Assembly (NCBI GenBank): GCA_038900335.1
Contig: JBBMRB010000012.1
Coordinates: forward strand, 1-64,000
Length of the DNA stretch: 64,000 bases
From: Rs1 sp038900335
GTDB taxonomy: Bacteria > Pseudomonadota > Gammaproteobacteria > Pseudomonadales > Balneatricaceae
Reading direction: 5' to 3'
Below are positions 46,015 to 55,637 of the stretch, one piece after another. The notes beneath the pieces were generated by a model. That model worked only from the letters and a program-made list of their open reading frames with translations. It was not told where the DNA came from and searched no databases. A program made the position numbers and the translations under genes. The stretch's first letter is position 1. Every line of letters starts with the position of its first letter.

Positions 46015-46455
46015 ATGGCAAGACTTAAAATTGATATGCCGGACAATTACTCATTTAGCACTAGCTTAACGGTGCGAATTGGCGATATAAACTACGGCGG
46101 TCATTTATCAAATGACTCTGTTTTAGCTTATATGCATGAAGCGAGAGTACGCTTTCTCAAGTATCATCACTATACTGAAATCAATGTTGAAGGTAGTGCT
46201 ATTATTATGACCGATTCAGCTATTGTCTATCGTGCTGAGAGCTTTCATGGCGATGTGTTACAAATTGACATTAGCGTCAAAGATTTTAATAAATACGGCT
46301 GTGATTTTTACTATTTAATTACTAATAAGAAAACCACTGAAGAAGTTGCGCATGCTAAAACCGGTATCGTCTTCTTTGATTACCAAGCGCGAAAAATGAG
46401 CGAGTTACCCATCGCTTTTAAAGAAACAATAGAACGAGAAGCCCGCTTAAACTAA
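46015..46455 (+). CDS. Hotdog-fold acyl-CoA thioesterase
   Basis: A 146-residue 4HBT-type protein. The conserved strand-helix opening is TSLTVRIGDINYGGHLSNDSVLAYMHEARVRFL, of which DINYGGHLSND holds the active-site-type Asp/Asn and His of the YbgC/FcbC group. It probably hydrolyses an acyl-CoA in the cytosol; the chain length cannot be told. It is followed at 6 bp by the DUF1289 gene. Confidence 0.85.
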   Translation: MARLKIDMPDNYSFSTSLTVRIGDINYGGHLSNDSVLAYMHEARVRFLKYHHYTEINVEGSAIIMTDSAIVYRAESFHGDVLQIDISVKDFNKYGCDFYYLITNKKTTEEVAHAKTGIVFFDYQARKMSELPIAFKETIEREARLN

Positions 46456-46461
46456 CAGCTA

Positions 46462-46755
46462 ATGAACGAAACTAACGCCAGCAGTTGGCAAGACCAACAA
46501 GAAATGTTCCATGTAAAAAGCCCCTGTATTGGGGTTTGTACTTCTGGGCCTAAAGGATATTGCCGAGGTTGCTTACGCTCGCGCGTTGAACGCTTTCACT
46601 GGCAGGAAATGACTGATAATCAAAAATTCACTGTGGTTAAACTTTGCCAGTCAAGAAAAGCGCGTATTCTAGCAGCACGCAAAAAAGGCGATATTACGTT
46701 GTTAAAGCAAGAGGAAATGTTCGCAGATTTTGATGGCCAAATGACTTTGTTTTAA
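46462..46755 (+). CDS. DUF1289 cysteine-rich small protein
   Basis: A 97-residue protein with the DUF1289 core KSPCIGVCTSGPKGYCRGCLRS: four cysteines spaced C-x3-C-x7-C-x2-C (~21-35), likely binding a metal or Fe-S cluster. A basic tail with RKARILAARKKG follows. The function is unknown. It is encoded just after the thioesterase on the same strand. Confidence 0.87.
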   Translation: MNETNASSWQDQQEMFHVKSPCIGVCTSGPKGYCRGCLRSRVERFHWQEMTDNQKFTVVKLCQSRKARILAARKKGDITLLKQEEMFADFDGQMTLF

Positions 46756-46959
46756 ACACAACCTTAACTTCACTGCCCTGCTGCTGTTTATATCTTATTT
46801 ACAACTGACTAACACTTCGTTTTTACTAGCTGTTAGCGATGCTAACAACTGACTAATTTTCTGCTCAAACGATTGAATAAGCTATTAATTATAGATGGAG
46901 ATTAATCATCATTTGACGTATCTTTACAGTGCAAATAATACGCAGATATAAGGCATAAA

Positions 46960-48651
46960 ATGGAATTAGTTAAAGGACAAAATATCGCTATCGCCAACAC
47001 TAATAGCTTAGTCATTGATATAGGCTGGCGCAGTGGTGCTACTGACCTTCACTTACAGGCGTATGGCATATTTTACCCATCAAATAATGAGCAAGGCCAG
47101 TTAATTGATGCCCAGCAAGCGCATCCACATATTATACGCTCAGCTGATGGTCGCCGCTTTGAGCTAGATATGGCACAACTTGATCAAAAAATGGACAAGT
47201 TCGCCATTGCCCTTATACTGCCTAACAACACTAAGTATCGCTTTGATAAAGTACAGAATTTACAGGCCTTCATCAACTCTGGCGAGGGTGATAAAATAGC
47301 GACGATAAAGCTAGAGCAACAATTCGATGATGCCCTTGCCATGCATTTTATTGAAATTTATCAGCACCGCGATCAATGGAAACTAAAATTACTCGCCCTG
47401 CCACTCTCTGGTGATGTCATCAGCTTAGCTAAAATACTCAACTACCCATTACCTACACATTTACAACCAAATGAAACGGTTGTCGATATCGATGTCACAA
47501 AAGAGCCAAAGCCAAAAGCGCACAGTTTAAGAGATGGCATTAGCTTAAACATGGGGCAGTCGTTCTCACTCAGCCAACAATATGCACACGTACTGCAATT
47601 AACTTACAAAGCCCGCTGCGCTCCAGCGTTAGATGATATTACTCTCAACGCCCTAGCTTTAAACAGTGATGACAAAGTGAGAAACATTAAAGACTTTATC
47701 TATCACAGTAACTCAAGTTTAAAAGGCGGTGCACTGACTTTAGACACGAGCAGTAAGCGCGAGTGTACTATCAATATTGATTTTCAAAAACTAGCGGCTG
47801 ATATCACTAAAATTTGTTTAATTGCTACCCGTGAATCTGACTCAAAACGTTTTTCTAGTGCAGATTTTATACAGTGCAAGTTAGAGAGTACTAATACTAG
47901 CGTGCCTATTTGCGACTTCACTTGTGAGACCGCAAAAAAGAATTACAACTGCATTATTTTACTAGAAATCTATAAGTACAAAGATGAATGGAAAGTAAAA
48001 GCAATAGGCCAAGGTTACGCTCAAGGGTTAGATGCCATCGGTGAAAAATACGGTTTTAACGCCCCACGCATTAGGCCAATGCAAAGCTCGAGCACAAGTA
48101 ACAATACTGTAGCATCTAGTACAGCAACGACATCATCTAGCACACACAACTCGCATAACCTATTTGGCGGCCCTGCTGTCACTAACTCAAGCGCTGCACT
48201 GACGCAATCAAGTGCACCTAATCAGCAAATTGCTAACAGCACCGGTGTCGGGGGCATGATTTTAGCGGTAGCAGGCCTTTGCATTATGTTGAGTAACTTA
48301 AGCAGTGCTCAGCTGTTCTCACAACCGGTAATGTTAGTGTTATCTATATTGGCAATGGCTGCAGGCAGCTACATCACTATCAATGCCCGCAAGCAGGCAA
48401 AGCTTAAGCTTGTGGAAGCGACCGAGCGCTTTATGCTCAATCTCATTAAGCAAAACAATTATCACATTACCCCTTTTGAAGTGGCCGCCAGGTCGACTTT
48501 AACAGTGCAGCAGGCGACTACTATTCTTGATGTATTGTGTGATAAAGGGGCTGGGCGATTAACGATGAGCGATAATGGCTCTGAAGTGTACTTGTTTGAG
48601 ACAATGCAAAGCCAGCAAAATAACAGTACTCTTCAGGATGATACTTGGTAA
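46960..48651 (+). CDS. Double TerD-domain membrane protein with C-terminal winged-helix-like part
   Basis: The 563-residue protein has two TerD-like stress domains: ~1-165 (VIDIGWRSGATDLHLQAYG, DKFAIALILPNN) and ~185-360 (LNMGQSFSLSQQ, ITKICLIATR, a repeated I-Y-K/Q-x-R/K-D-x-WK motif). A Ser/Thr/Asn-rich linker (~370-428), two membrane helices (~431-446, 455-474) and a cytosolic ~65-residue tail follow. The tail reads like a winged helix (LTVQQATTILDVLCDKG, then RLTMSDNGSEVYLF). TerD proteins usually occur in tellurite/phage-stress operons as soluble Ca-binding units; here the gene stands alone. The tethered form suggests a membrane sensor. Confidence 0.8.
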   Translation: MELVKGQNIAIANTNSLVIDIGWRSGATDLHLQAYGIFYPSNNEQGQLIDAQQAHPHIIRSADGRRFELDMAQLDQKMDKFAIALILPNNTKYRFDKVQNLQAFINSGEGDKIATIKLEQQFDDALAMHFIEIYQHRDQWKLKLLALPLSGDVISLAKILNYPLPTHLQPNETVVDIDVTKEPKPKAHSLRDGISLNMGQSFSLSQQYAHVLQLTYKARCAPALDDITLNALALNSDDKVRNIKDFIYHSNSSLKGGALTLDTSSKRECTINIDFQKLAADITKICLIATRESDSKRFSSADFIQCKLESTNTSVPICDFTCETAKKNYNCIILLEIYKYKDEWKVKAIGQGYAQGLDAIGEKYGFNAPRIRPMQSSSTSNNTVASSTATTSSSTHNSHNLFGGPAVTNSSAALTQSSAPNQQIANSTGVGGMILAVAGLCIMLSNLSSAQLFSQPVMLVLSILAMAAGSYITINARKQAKLKLVEATERFMLNLIKQNNYHITPFEVAARSTLTVQQATTILDVLCDKGAGRLTMSDNGSEVYLFETMQSQQNNSTLQDDTW

Positions 48652-48659
48652 GTATCATC
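48637..48659. repeat. Perfect 10-bp inverted repeat across a stop codon
   Basis: GATGATACTT and AAGTATCATC flank a 3-base loop and enclose the TAA of the TerD-protein gene, 23 bp from the convergent dnaB stop. There is no T-run, so simple termination is doubtful. Confidence 0.7.
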
Positions 48660-48681
48660 GCGTTAAACTTTGCTAAAAAAC

Positions 48682-50085
48682 TTAGTCTTCAAAGGTTTCA
48701 TAACTGCCGTGAGCTAAATTCTCAAACTTAGAGAACTGGCCAATAAAGGCAAGCTTAATACTACCAATAGGGCCGTTACGCTGCTTACCGATAATCACTT
48801 CGGCAATGCCCTTATCTTGCGAATCCTCATTATAAACTTCATCGCGATACAAGAACATAATGACATCGGCATCTTGCTCAATAGCGCCCGATTCACGTAA
48901 ATCCGAGTTCACGGGCCGTTTATTAGGGCGCTGCTCTAGCGAGCGGTTAAGCTGAGAAAGCGCAACTACAGGGCAATTAAGCTCTTTGGCTAACGCCTTT
49001 AGTGAGCCGGAGATCTCTGAGATCTCCTCGGCGCGACTGGCATTAGCACGGCGGCTTTTAATTTGCATCAATTGCAGGTAATCGATCATGATCATCGATA
49101 TCTCACCGTGCTCTCGCACGATTCTACGTGCTCTGGTGCGCATCTCTGTCGGGCTAATACCTGAGGTATCATCGATAAATAACGGCTTGTCGCGCATCAT
49201 ATTGACAGCGGTCGTTAGCTTAGGCCAATCATCTTCCTCTAATTGCCCGGTACGTAATCGCGTTTGGTTTATTTTGCCTAATGAGGCGAGCATACGTGTC
49301 ACTAGCTGATCTGCAGGCATCTCTAGTGAGAACACTAGCACGGGCTTATCTTCAGCCATTAACGCGTTTTCAACCAAGTTCATCGCGAAGGTGGTTTTAC
49401 CCATCGATGGACGTGCTGCCACTATAATTAAATCAGAAGGCTGCATGCCAGCTGTTTTTTCATCTAAATCATCAAAACCTGTGGTCACACCCGTCAATTG
49501 ATCTGAGTTATTAAACAGGTAGTCTATTTTATCAACAGCACCTTTTAACAAATCATTGATGGGGATAAAGCCGCCTTCGTTTGGTCGACTTTCAGCGATT
49601 TCAAAAATACGCTGCTCAGCTTCGTTTAAAATTTCCTGAGCATCACGCCCCTCTGTTGCAAATGCACTGTCTGCTATCTCTTGTGACACTGATATCATTT
49701 GACGCAGTAGCGCCCTATCGCGAACAATTACGGAATAGGCACGCAAGTTTGAAGTACTCGGCGTGTTTCTAGCGAGCTCTATCAGGTAGTCTAAGCCACC
49801 TGCCGCCTCTAGATCACCGGTACGATCGAGCTCTTCTGATAGTGTCACCACATCAATAGGCTGTTGTAAATTAATGAGCTTAGTCATCATTCTAAAGATT
49901 AGTCGATGATCGTGACGATAAAACAGCTCTTCAGAAACTATTTCACTAACCACATCCCAGGTGTTGTTATCCAACATTAAACCACCTAACACAGATTGCT
50001 CTGCTTCCACTGATTGCGGCGGTCTTTTAATACTCTCTATTTCAGCGTCATATTCATGAGCGCTAGAAAATTCTGGGTAATCCAT
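48682..50085 (-). CDS. dnaB: Replicative DNA helicase DnaB
   Basis: A 467-residue hexameric helicase. The N-terminal domain begins RPPQSVEAEQSVLGGLML and spans ~20-120. The RecA-like ATPase domain has Walker A ARPSMGKTTFA (~208), Walker B MIMIDYLQLM (~318) and the late LNRSLEQRPNKRPVNSDLRESG (quoted core: LNRSLEQRPNKRP). All are intact. It follows the S6/S18/L9 operon but is separated by a terminator and a 227-bp gap. Confidence 0.96.
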   Translation of the reverse strand: MDYPEFSSAHEYDAEIESIKRPPQSVEAEQSVLGGLMLDNNTWDVVSEIVSEELFYRHDHRLIFRMMTKLINLQQPIDVVTLSEELDRTGDLEAAGGLDYLIELARNTPSTSNLRAYSVIVRDRALLRQMISVSQEIADSAFATEGRDAQEILNEAEQRIFEIAESRPNEGGFIPINDLLKGAVDKIDYLFNNSDQLTGVTTGFDDLDEKTAGMQPSDLIIVAARPSMGKTTFAMNLVENALMAEDKPVLVFSLEMPADQLVTRMLASLGKINQTRLRTGQLEEDDWPKLTTAVNMMRDKPLFIDDTSGISPTEMRTRARRIVREHGEISMIMIDYLQLMQIKSRRANASRAEEISEISGSLKALAKELNCPVVALSQLNRSLEQRPNKRPVNSDLRESGAIEQDADVIMFLYRDEVYNEDSQDKGIAEVIIGKQRNGPIGSIKLAFIGQFSKFENLAHGSYETFED

Positions 50086-50245
50086 TTAAAAATCCATTAG
50101 AAAAATTGTAGTCATCGATTAAACAAGCGCGTAAGTATATCATTTTTTTATTGGCTTGATCGCCAACATTCTAACAAGTTAGCACGCAATATTAGCAGCA
50201 TTAACTCGCTAAATTTAATGGTTATTTATATATGCTGGACACAAA

Positions 50246-50280
50246 AAAGCACCACAAAGCTAAGCTTTGTGATGCCTTTT
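50246..50280 (-). terminator. Terminator of the rpsF-rplI operon
   Basis: A stem GCACCACAAAGC / GCTTTGTGATGC with a TAA loop and one mispair, flanked by A-runs and T-runs, lies 33 bp after the rplI stop. Confidence 0.9.
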
Positions 50281-50312
50281 ATTACTACTTTAACGCAACA
50301 GCTGAAAGCTTA

Positions 50313-50765
50313 TTAAGCTTCTTCGCCGATAACGTTAATAGTGATCACAGCATTAACTTCGCTGTGCAATTGTAAAGTAACTTCGAATAAACCTGTGTGG
50401 CGTAAAGCGCCTTCAGGTAAACGAACTTCACTTTTATCTACCGCTTGACCAGCAGCAGCTAGTGCATCAGCGATATCGCGTGTACCGATAGAACCGAACA
50501 ATTTACCTTCTTCACCAGCTTTTGAACCGATGTCTAGAGTAAATTCTTCTAGCGCTGTAGCGCGAGCTTGTGCAGCTTCTAATTTCTCAGCAGCTATTTT
50601 TTCTAGCTCAGCACGACGCTCTTCAAATTTAGCAACGTTAGCTTTAGTAGCTGAAACTGCTTTACCTTGAGGAACTAAATAGTTACGACCAAAACCTGAC
50701 TTAACAGTAACTTTGTCGCCTAAAGCGCCAAGTTTACCCATTTTCTCGAGTAGAATAACTTCCAT
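50313..50765 (-). CDS. rplI: Ribosomal protein bL9
   Basis: A 150-residue bL9 with the diagnostic MEVILLEKMGKLGALGDKV start and GFGRNYLVPQGKAV (~25-38), a long connecting helix (~45-75) and the C-terminal RNA-binding domain with GKLFGSIG (~88). Length and motifs are normal. Confidence 0.97.
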   Translation of the reverse strand: MEVILLEKMGKLGALGDKVTVKSGFGRNYLVPQGKAVSATKANVAKFEERRAELEKIAAEKLEAAQARATALEEFTLDIGSKAGEEGKLFGSIGTRDIADALAAAGQAVDKSEVRLPEGALRHTGLFEVTLQLHSEVNAVITINVIGEEA

Positions 50766-50807
50766 CTCGTAAACCTCTTTTGTTCTGTAGCTTAAAAAAC
50801 TACAGTA

Positions 50808-51659
50808 CTATTGACTGGCTGGAATTCTTTTACGTATATCGACGAGTGCGTCAACTATCGCAAAAAAAACCAACATCGTAATCACATAGGGCCCGAACAC
50901 AAACGTAGAAATATAAATTACTACTAGCCAAGACCTACCTAAATTTCGTTTTGCTACACTGCCGTGAACCAGTGCTAGCCCTGCTATTACCAATGGCGCC
51001 ATAAACAATGGCCCCCATCTAATAATACCCTCATCACCACGAGTGGCTATCAGTATTATCGCTGCAAGCGATAATGCAAAAAGAGGAGAAAACCTTAACT
51101 GATGAAACTCTTGTTGAAAACCACCAGGGTTAAACAACACCGATTGCCACCAGCGTGCCAGAAACAAACTCAACAACATCATCGCAAAATACAAGGCATC
51201 AAATGTGCCTAGTGCTGCTTGTAGCAACCATTGCGAATCACCTAGCAAAGAACCCTCTGCTATCGGTGTTGATTGAGCCATCATCTTTTGTACTCCAACA
51301 ACAACCTGAGCCAGCACATCCGCATTTAACTGCTGCTGTACAAACCCTGCTGTTATTGCCAGTACCAACGCAACTTGAACGCAGCGTTGCCATGACACAG
51401 TACTTCTCAAAACTATTGCCAGAATATAACTACCAGATATTACTATAAATGGTGAGAAATCTCCGTGGCCAGCCCACATTATTGCCGGTAACAATGCCCA
51501 AACAATAATGAAGCCTCCTTTAGCTGCTCCCTTGCGAAGAGTAACTAAAGACACCGCTGCTGCACTTAACCAGAACAACATTGGTAGCAAGGCGGCAATT
51601 ACCGCCACAACTATCGCTTGTGTACGACCCTTTAAAACAAATTCAGCGAGGGACCGCAT
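50808..51659 (-). CDS. Polytopic membrane protein in the S18-L9 gap
   Basis: A 283-residue protein with about eight hydrophobic segments and a KRNLGRS basic loop (~238). Proteins of this kind (DUF2232-like) are encoded between rpsR and rplI in Pseudomonas-type gammaproteobacteria. The function is unknown. It lies 15 bp after rpsR and 42 bp before rplI, so it is part of the ribosomal operon. Confidence 0.78.
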   Translation of the reverse strand: MRSLAEFVLKGRTQAIVVAVIAALLPMLFWLSAAAVSLVTLRKGAAKGGFIIVWALLPAIMWAGHGDFSPFIVISGSYILAIVLRSTVSWQRCVQVALVLAITAGFVQQQLNADVLAQVVVGVQKMMAQSTPIAEGSLLGDSQWLLQAALGTFDALYFAMMLLSLFLARWWQSVLFNPGGFQQEFHQLRFSPLFALSLAAIILIATRGDEGIIRWGPLFMAPLVIAGLALVHGSVAKRNLGRSWLVVIYISTFVFGPYVITMLVFFAIVDALVDIRKRIPASQ

Positions 51660-51674
51660 ACAGCTTAGTCCTAA

Positions 51675-51902
51675 TTACTGGTGATTGTCAGTATAAGGCA
51701 GTAACGCAACAAAACGCGCGCGTTTAATAGCTGTAGCCAGCTGACGCTGGTAACGAGCTTTAGTGCCAGTGATACGACTAGGAACAATCTTACCAGTCTC
51801 TGTAACGTATCCTTTCAACGTTTCCAGATCTTTGTAATCTATCTCAGTTACACCTTCAGCGGTGAAACGGCAAAACTTACGACGACGGAAAAAACGAGCC
51901 AT
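51675..51902 (-). CDS. rpsR: Ribosomal protein bS18
   Basis: A 75-residue bS18 with the basic N-terminus ARFFRRRKFCRFT, DYKDLETLKGYVTETGKIVP and the conserved RITGTKARYQRQLATAIKRAR, all in order. It binds 16S rRNA with S6, encoded just upstream. Confidence 0.97.
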   Translation of the reverse strand: MARFFRRRKFCRFTAEGVTEIDYKDLETLKGYVTETGKIVPSRITGTKARYQRQLATAIKRARFVALLPYTDNHQ

Positions 51903-51930
51903 CTTATATCTCCTTTGAACTTGGGTTCAA

Positions 51931-52356
51931 TTACTCTGCAGTTGCAGCTTCAGCTGGTGCTTCAACAGATGTTTCTGTTTCTGCAGCTTCTGGCTTAGGA
52001 CGAGTATCTTCACGGCGTGGGCGACGTTCTTCACGTGCTTCAGCTGCTTTGATTGGAGATACATCAGTGATCGCAGCTTTGCGACGGATTACCATGTTGC
52101 GTAATACCGCATCATTGTAACGGAACATATTTTCTAGTTCGTCAAGAGTATCTTGTCCGCACTCGATGTTCATCAGGATGTAATGTGCTTTGTGTGCATT
52201 GTTGATTGGGTATGCCAATTGGCGACGACCCCAGTCTTCCATGCGGTGAACAGCACCTTCAGCAGTGGTGATAACGTTAGTATAACGTTCAACCATACTA
52301 GATACTTGTTCGCTTTGGTTCGGATGAACCATAAAAACGATTTCGTAATGACGCAT
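51931..52356 (-). CDS. rpsF: Ribosomal protein bS6
   Basis: The 141-residue bS6 has MRHYEIVFMVHPNQSEQV, WGRRQLAYPI (~42) and the AVLRNMVIRR strand (~84). A long acidic/basic C-terminal tail (ETRPKPEAAETETSVEAPA) extends past the ordered domain. It heads the operon. In the leader, CCGT lies just before the GGGAG ribosome site; this may be part of the S6:S18 autoregulatory fold known in other bacteria, but I cannot confirm the structure by eye. Confidence 0.96.
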   Translation of the reverse strand: MRHYEIVFMVHPNQSEQVSSMVERYTNVITTAEGAVHRMEDWGRRQLAYPINNAHKAHYILMNIECGQDTLDELENMFRYNDAVLRNMVIRRKAAITDVSPIKAAEAREERRPRREDTRPKPEAAETETSVEAPAEAATAE

Positions 52357-52586
52357 TGTAGCTCCCTACGGGTTAAAAAGCCTTTAAACATATCAATTGG
52401 ATATTAATTAAAAGCAAGGAGGTTAAATTTAGTCTTTTTACTAACTAACAGTTAGCTAAAAAGAGCGCGACATTATAAATCTTTTATTCTTTATATACAA
52501 TCACCGCGCTAGCTTTAGTGCAAATATTAATCGATAATTGCCTACCTATTATGCTCAAACCCTCGAAAACACCAAATAAGGCCCTT

Positions 52587-54899
52587 TTACACTCTTCGTT
52601 TATCATTTAAAAGGCGCAAACCATTGGCAACTACCAATACACTAGCACCTACATCGGCAAACACTGCCATCCACATATCACTGTAACCTAGCAGGGTAAT
52701 CACTAAAAACAGTGCTTTCACTGCGATGGCAAAACTAATATTTTGCACCAAAATACGATGCGTTCTTGTGGATAGCGTTATGAACTGCGAAATTTTGCGC
52801 AAATCATCATCCATCAAAGCGACATTCGCTGTCTCTATCGCGGTATCTGAGCCTAATACAGCCATCGCAAAACCGATATCAGCTTGTGCAAGTGCCGGTG
52901 CATCATTAATACCATCACCGACCATAGCAACCACGCCTTTTTTCTGTAGCTTTACTATTGCCTGTAGTTTTTGCTCAGGCAACAACATGGCTGACACATG
53001 TTTAATGCCTACTTCATTGGCTATAGCGGTGGCTGTTTGCTCATTATCCCCTGATAGCATTAAAGTAGAAACTTGCAGGCAATGTAATTGTTCAATCGCC
53101 TCTGCGCTACTGCTTTTGATGATATCTGCCACTGCGATTACAGCAAGTACTTGTTGCCCGCTCATTAATACATTGACAGTTTTTGCCGAGCGCTCATATA
53201 TCTCTATTTGAGCAAGCGCTTGCTGATCAAGAACATCAAGTTCTTTAGCTAGCCGCGCACTGCCTAGATAATAAATAGTCTTTAAATACTCCCCTTTTAT
53301 ACCTTTGCCCACCAGCGTTTGATAGTTTTCAATCACCAAGCCCTGCTCTGGAGTTTGTTCGCTCTCGTTTTTTATAGCGTTTGCTCTATCTTTAAGCCCT
53401 TGGTTAATTGCCATTGCCACAGGATGATCTGAGTGCTCACTTAATGCTAAGGCGATATTAACTATTTGAGCTTCACTCGTTAACTTGGAAATATCGCTAT
53501 TATCAGTATCAGCAAATATTTTAATATCAGTCAGTGCCGGCTTACCCTCGGTGATCGTGCCGGTTTTATCTAATGCCAACCATTTTATATGGCGCCCCTG
53601 CTCTAAATACTCACCACCTTTAATTAAGATGCCGCGCTTAGCCGCTGCCGTTAAACCACTAACGATGGTGATCGGTGTCGAAATAACCAAGGCGCAAGGG
53701 CAGGCGATAACCAATAACACCAGTGCTTTATATAACCAGGCCATCCAATCACCATCACTAACAAGTGGGCCTACTACCGCCACCAAAACGGCTAATACAA
53801 AGACGACTGGTGTGTAAACACTGGCGAATTTATCAATGAATCGCTGTATCGGTGCTTTGCTATTTTGCGCTTGCTCTACCACTTTGATGATTGATGCCAA
53901 GGTCGTATCGCCACTGACAGCACTGACCTTAAATTCAAACAAACCCAAGCCATTAACGGTGCCGGCGTATACTTGATCACCGATTGTTTTATCAACCCCA
54001 ATACTCTCGCCTGTAATCGGCGATTGATCAATACTGCTATTACCTTTGACGATCACACCATCAAGGCTGATACGCTCACCTGCGCGCACTCGTACAATAT
54101 CACCTTTTTTTACCTGTTCAGTTTTAACGCTATGCCATTGCCCATCTGTTAATACTGCGCTGCTATCTGGGCTTAACGAGAACAGTTTTTCAATGGCGCT
54201 ACTCGCTTTCTCTAACGAGCGCTGCTCTATAATCTCTGATAGTGTAAATAACACCATCACCATTGCGGCCTCAGGCCAATGCCCTATTAAAAAAGCACCG
54301 GTGACAGCAATACTCATCAACGCATTAATATTGAGCTGATAGTTAATGAGACAAACCCAACCCTTTTTATAGGTATTGCTACCACACAGTACTAATGCGC
54401 TAATGGCAAATGCAAAAGAGAGCCAATCACTGGCGCCAAACCAGCCAACTAGTTCACTCACCAACGCCAGCAGTGCTGCAAATATTAGTATTGTGTATTT
54501 GGATTTTTCTGGTTTTTGATCACGGCTACCACCTTTAACGCCTGATACTGAAGCTCCCTCAATGATTTCAGGCTCAAAACCTAGCGACTTAATGCGCTGT
54601 AATATCTGATCTAACACCTCTGGCTCATGCGTGACACTTAACACTCTAGACAGTAATTTAAATTCTAAATCATAAATACCTTCGACATTTTTTAGTTTAT
54701 GGCGGATCATTTTCTCCTCTGTTGGGCAATCCATCTGCATGATGCGAATATCCGTGCGCACACCTTGCTTTAGATTAGCTGCAGAAAAGGCCATCTTTGC
54801 CGCTTGTGTTTGCGACTCAACAGCTTGACCACTGTGAGCGCAGCAGTTTGTTTTTATATCTAATGTATTTTTTTCATCGTTTTTAGTAGAGCAAGGCAT
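52587..54899 (-). CDS. cadA: Cd/Zn/Pb-translocating P1B-type ATPase
   Basis: A 770-residue heavy-metal pump. A leader with CC and an HMA domain (~50-115) carries the variant metal site MDCPTEE (Cys58). The membrane motif is CPC (~400-402), with the phosphorylation loop DKTGT (Asp444) and the hinge GDGINDAPAL near the end. CPC plus MDCPTEE is the CadA/ZntA pattern for divalent soft metals. The gene is divergent from CadR and is preceded by a MerR-type promoter. Confidence 0.94.
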   Translation of the reverse strand: MPCSTKNDEKNTLDIKTNCCAHSGQAVESQTQAAKMAFSAANLKQGVRTDIRIMQMDCPTEEKMIRHKLKNVEGIYDLEFKLLSRVLSVTHEPEVLDQILQRIKSLGFEPEIIEGASVSGVKGGSRDQKPEKSKYTILIFAALLALVSELVGWFGASDWLSFAFAISALVLCGSNTYKKGWVCLINYQLNINALMSIAVTGAFLIGHWPEAAMVMVLFTLSEIIEQRSLEKASSAIEKLFSLSPDSSAVLTDGQWHSVKTEQVKKGDIVRVRAGERISLDGVIVKGNSSIDQSPITGESIGVDKTIGDQVYAGTVNGLGLFEFKVSAVSGDTTLASIIKVVEQAQNSKAPIQRFIDKFASVYTPVVFVLAVLVAVVGPLVSDGDWMAWLYKALVLLVIACPCALVISTPITIVSGLTAAAKRGILIKGGEYLEQGRHIKWLALDKTGTITEGKPALTDIKIFADTDNSDISKLTSEAQIVNIALALSEHSDHPVAMAINQGLKDRANAIKNESEQTPEQGLVIENYQTLVGKGIKGEYLKTIYYLGSARLAKELDVLDQQALAQIEIYERSAKTVNVLMSGQQVLAVIAVADIIKSSSAEAIEQLHCLQVSTLMLSGDNEQTATAIANEVGIKHVSAMLLPEQKLQAIVKLQKKGVVAMVGDGINDAPALAQADIGFAMAVLGSDTAIETANVALMDDDLRKISQFITLSTRTHRILVQNISFAIAVKALFLVITLLGYSDMWMAVFADVGASVLVVANGLRLLNDKRRV

Positions 54900-54941
54900 A
54901 TTAAACTCCTAGCAGATCATATAAAGTTTTTGTATGCTGTT

Positions 54942-54972
54942 ATTAAACAGCCTGAAGTTACTTCAGGGTCAA
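54942..54972 (-). promoter_or_regulatory. CadR-controlled cadA promoter
   Basis: On the minus strand -35 TTGACC (54967-54972) and -10 TTTAAT (54942-54947) are 19 bp apart. The perfect dyad CCTGAAG-TTA-CTTCAGG (54951-54967) fills the spacer. An overlong 19-bp spacer with a central dyad is the hallmark of MerR-family activation by DNA untwisting. Confidence 0.88.
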
Positions 54973-55018
54973 CCATTTAACTGCACATTAGCGTGCATTT
55001 GCTAAAAAGAGTGTGACG

Positions 55019-55468
55019 ATGAGAATAGGAGAACTAGCTAAACAGGTAAATTGCAGTGTTGAAACCATTCGTTATTATGAAAAAACGGGATTAATTCCAG
55101 CTGGCGATAGAGACCCTAACAACAATTATCGACGTTACAGCCAGGCGCATTTAACCCAACTCACCTTTGTTAGGCACTGTCGAGCATTGGCGATGAGCCA
55201 TGAGGAAATACTCGAATTAATCAAAGCGAGACAGCAAACTAATCAAAACTGTGGCTCTATCGATCAATTGATAGAAGACCATCTTGAGCATGTCTCTAGC
55301 AAAATACGCGAGCTACAAATGCTAGAACAACAACTCATAGCGCTGCGCCAACAATGCCAGCAATCAGGCAGTAATGACAAATGCGGCATTATAAAAGACC
55401 TTGATAGCCCCCTGGATAATACTGAGCTTTTAGAGCTAAACCAATCACACATTAAAGGCAGCCACTAG
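55019..55468 (+). CDS. cadR: MerR-family Cd/Pb-responsive regulator
   Basis: The 149-residue protein has the MerR helix-turn-helix RIGELAKQVNCSVETIRYYEK and the wing motif NYRRYS. Metal-type cysteines follow: one in NQNCGS (~77), and two in QCQQSGSNDKCG, spaced C-x7-C (~112 and ~120). A C-terminal tail ending in SHIKGSH supplies histidines. This matches CadR. ATG 55019 is chosen over GTG 55013 because of its spacing to AAGAG. It is divergent from cadA, the gene it should control. Confidence 0.92.
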   Translation: MRIGELAKQVNCSVETIRYYEKTGLIPAGDRDPNNNYRRYSQAHLTQLTFVRHCRALAMSHEEILELIKARQQTNQNCGSIDQLIEDHLEHVSSKIRELQMLEQQLIALRQQCQQSGSNDKCGIIKDLDSPLDNTELLELNQSHIKGSH

Positions 55469-55637
55469 CATTTGCACCAAAGTGGATCTTTATAATGCCC
55501 TTTATGTGCCCCTTTTAAACCATCAGCCTTGATAACAACTATTAATTACTAGCGTTTATGTATTATTATGGACAGTCAGAATAAAGCTTCACTATTTTAC
55601 TTAAGATCAATGGTGATATGACATCGGACACTCCTAA

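Noticed and set aside
52357..52407. A confident S6:S18 leader-RNA call
   Set aside because: Only a CCGT near the ribosome site is visible; I cannot establish the required fold by eye.
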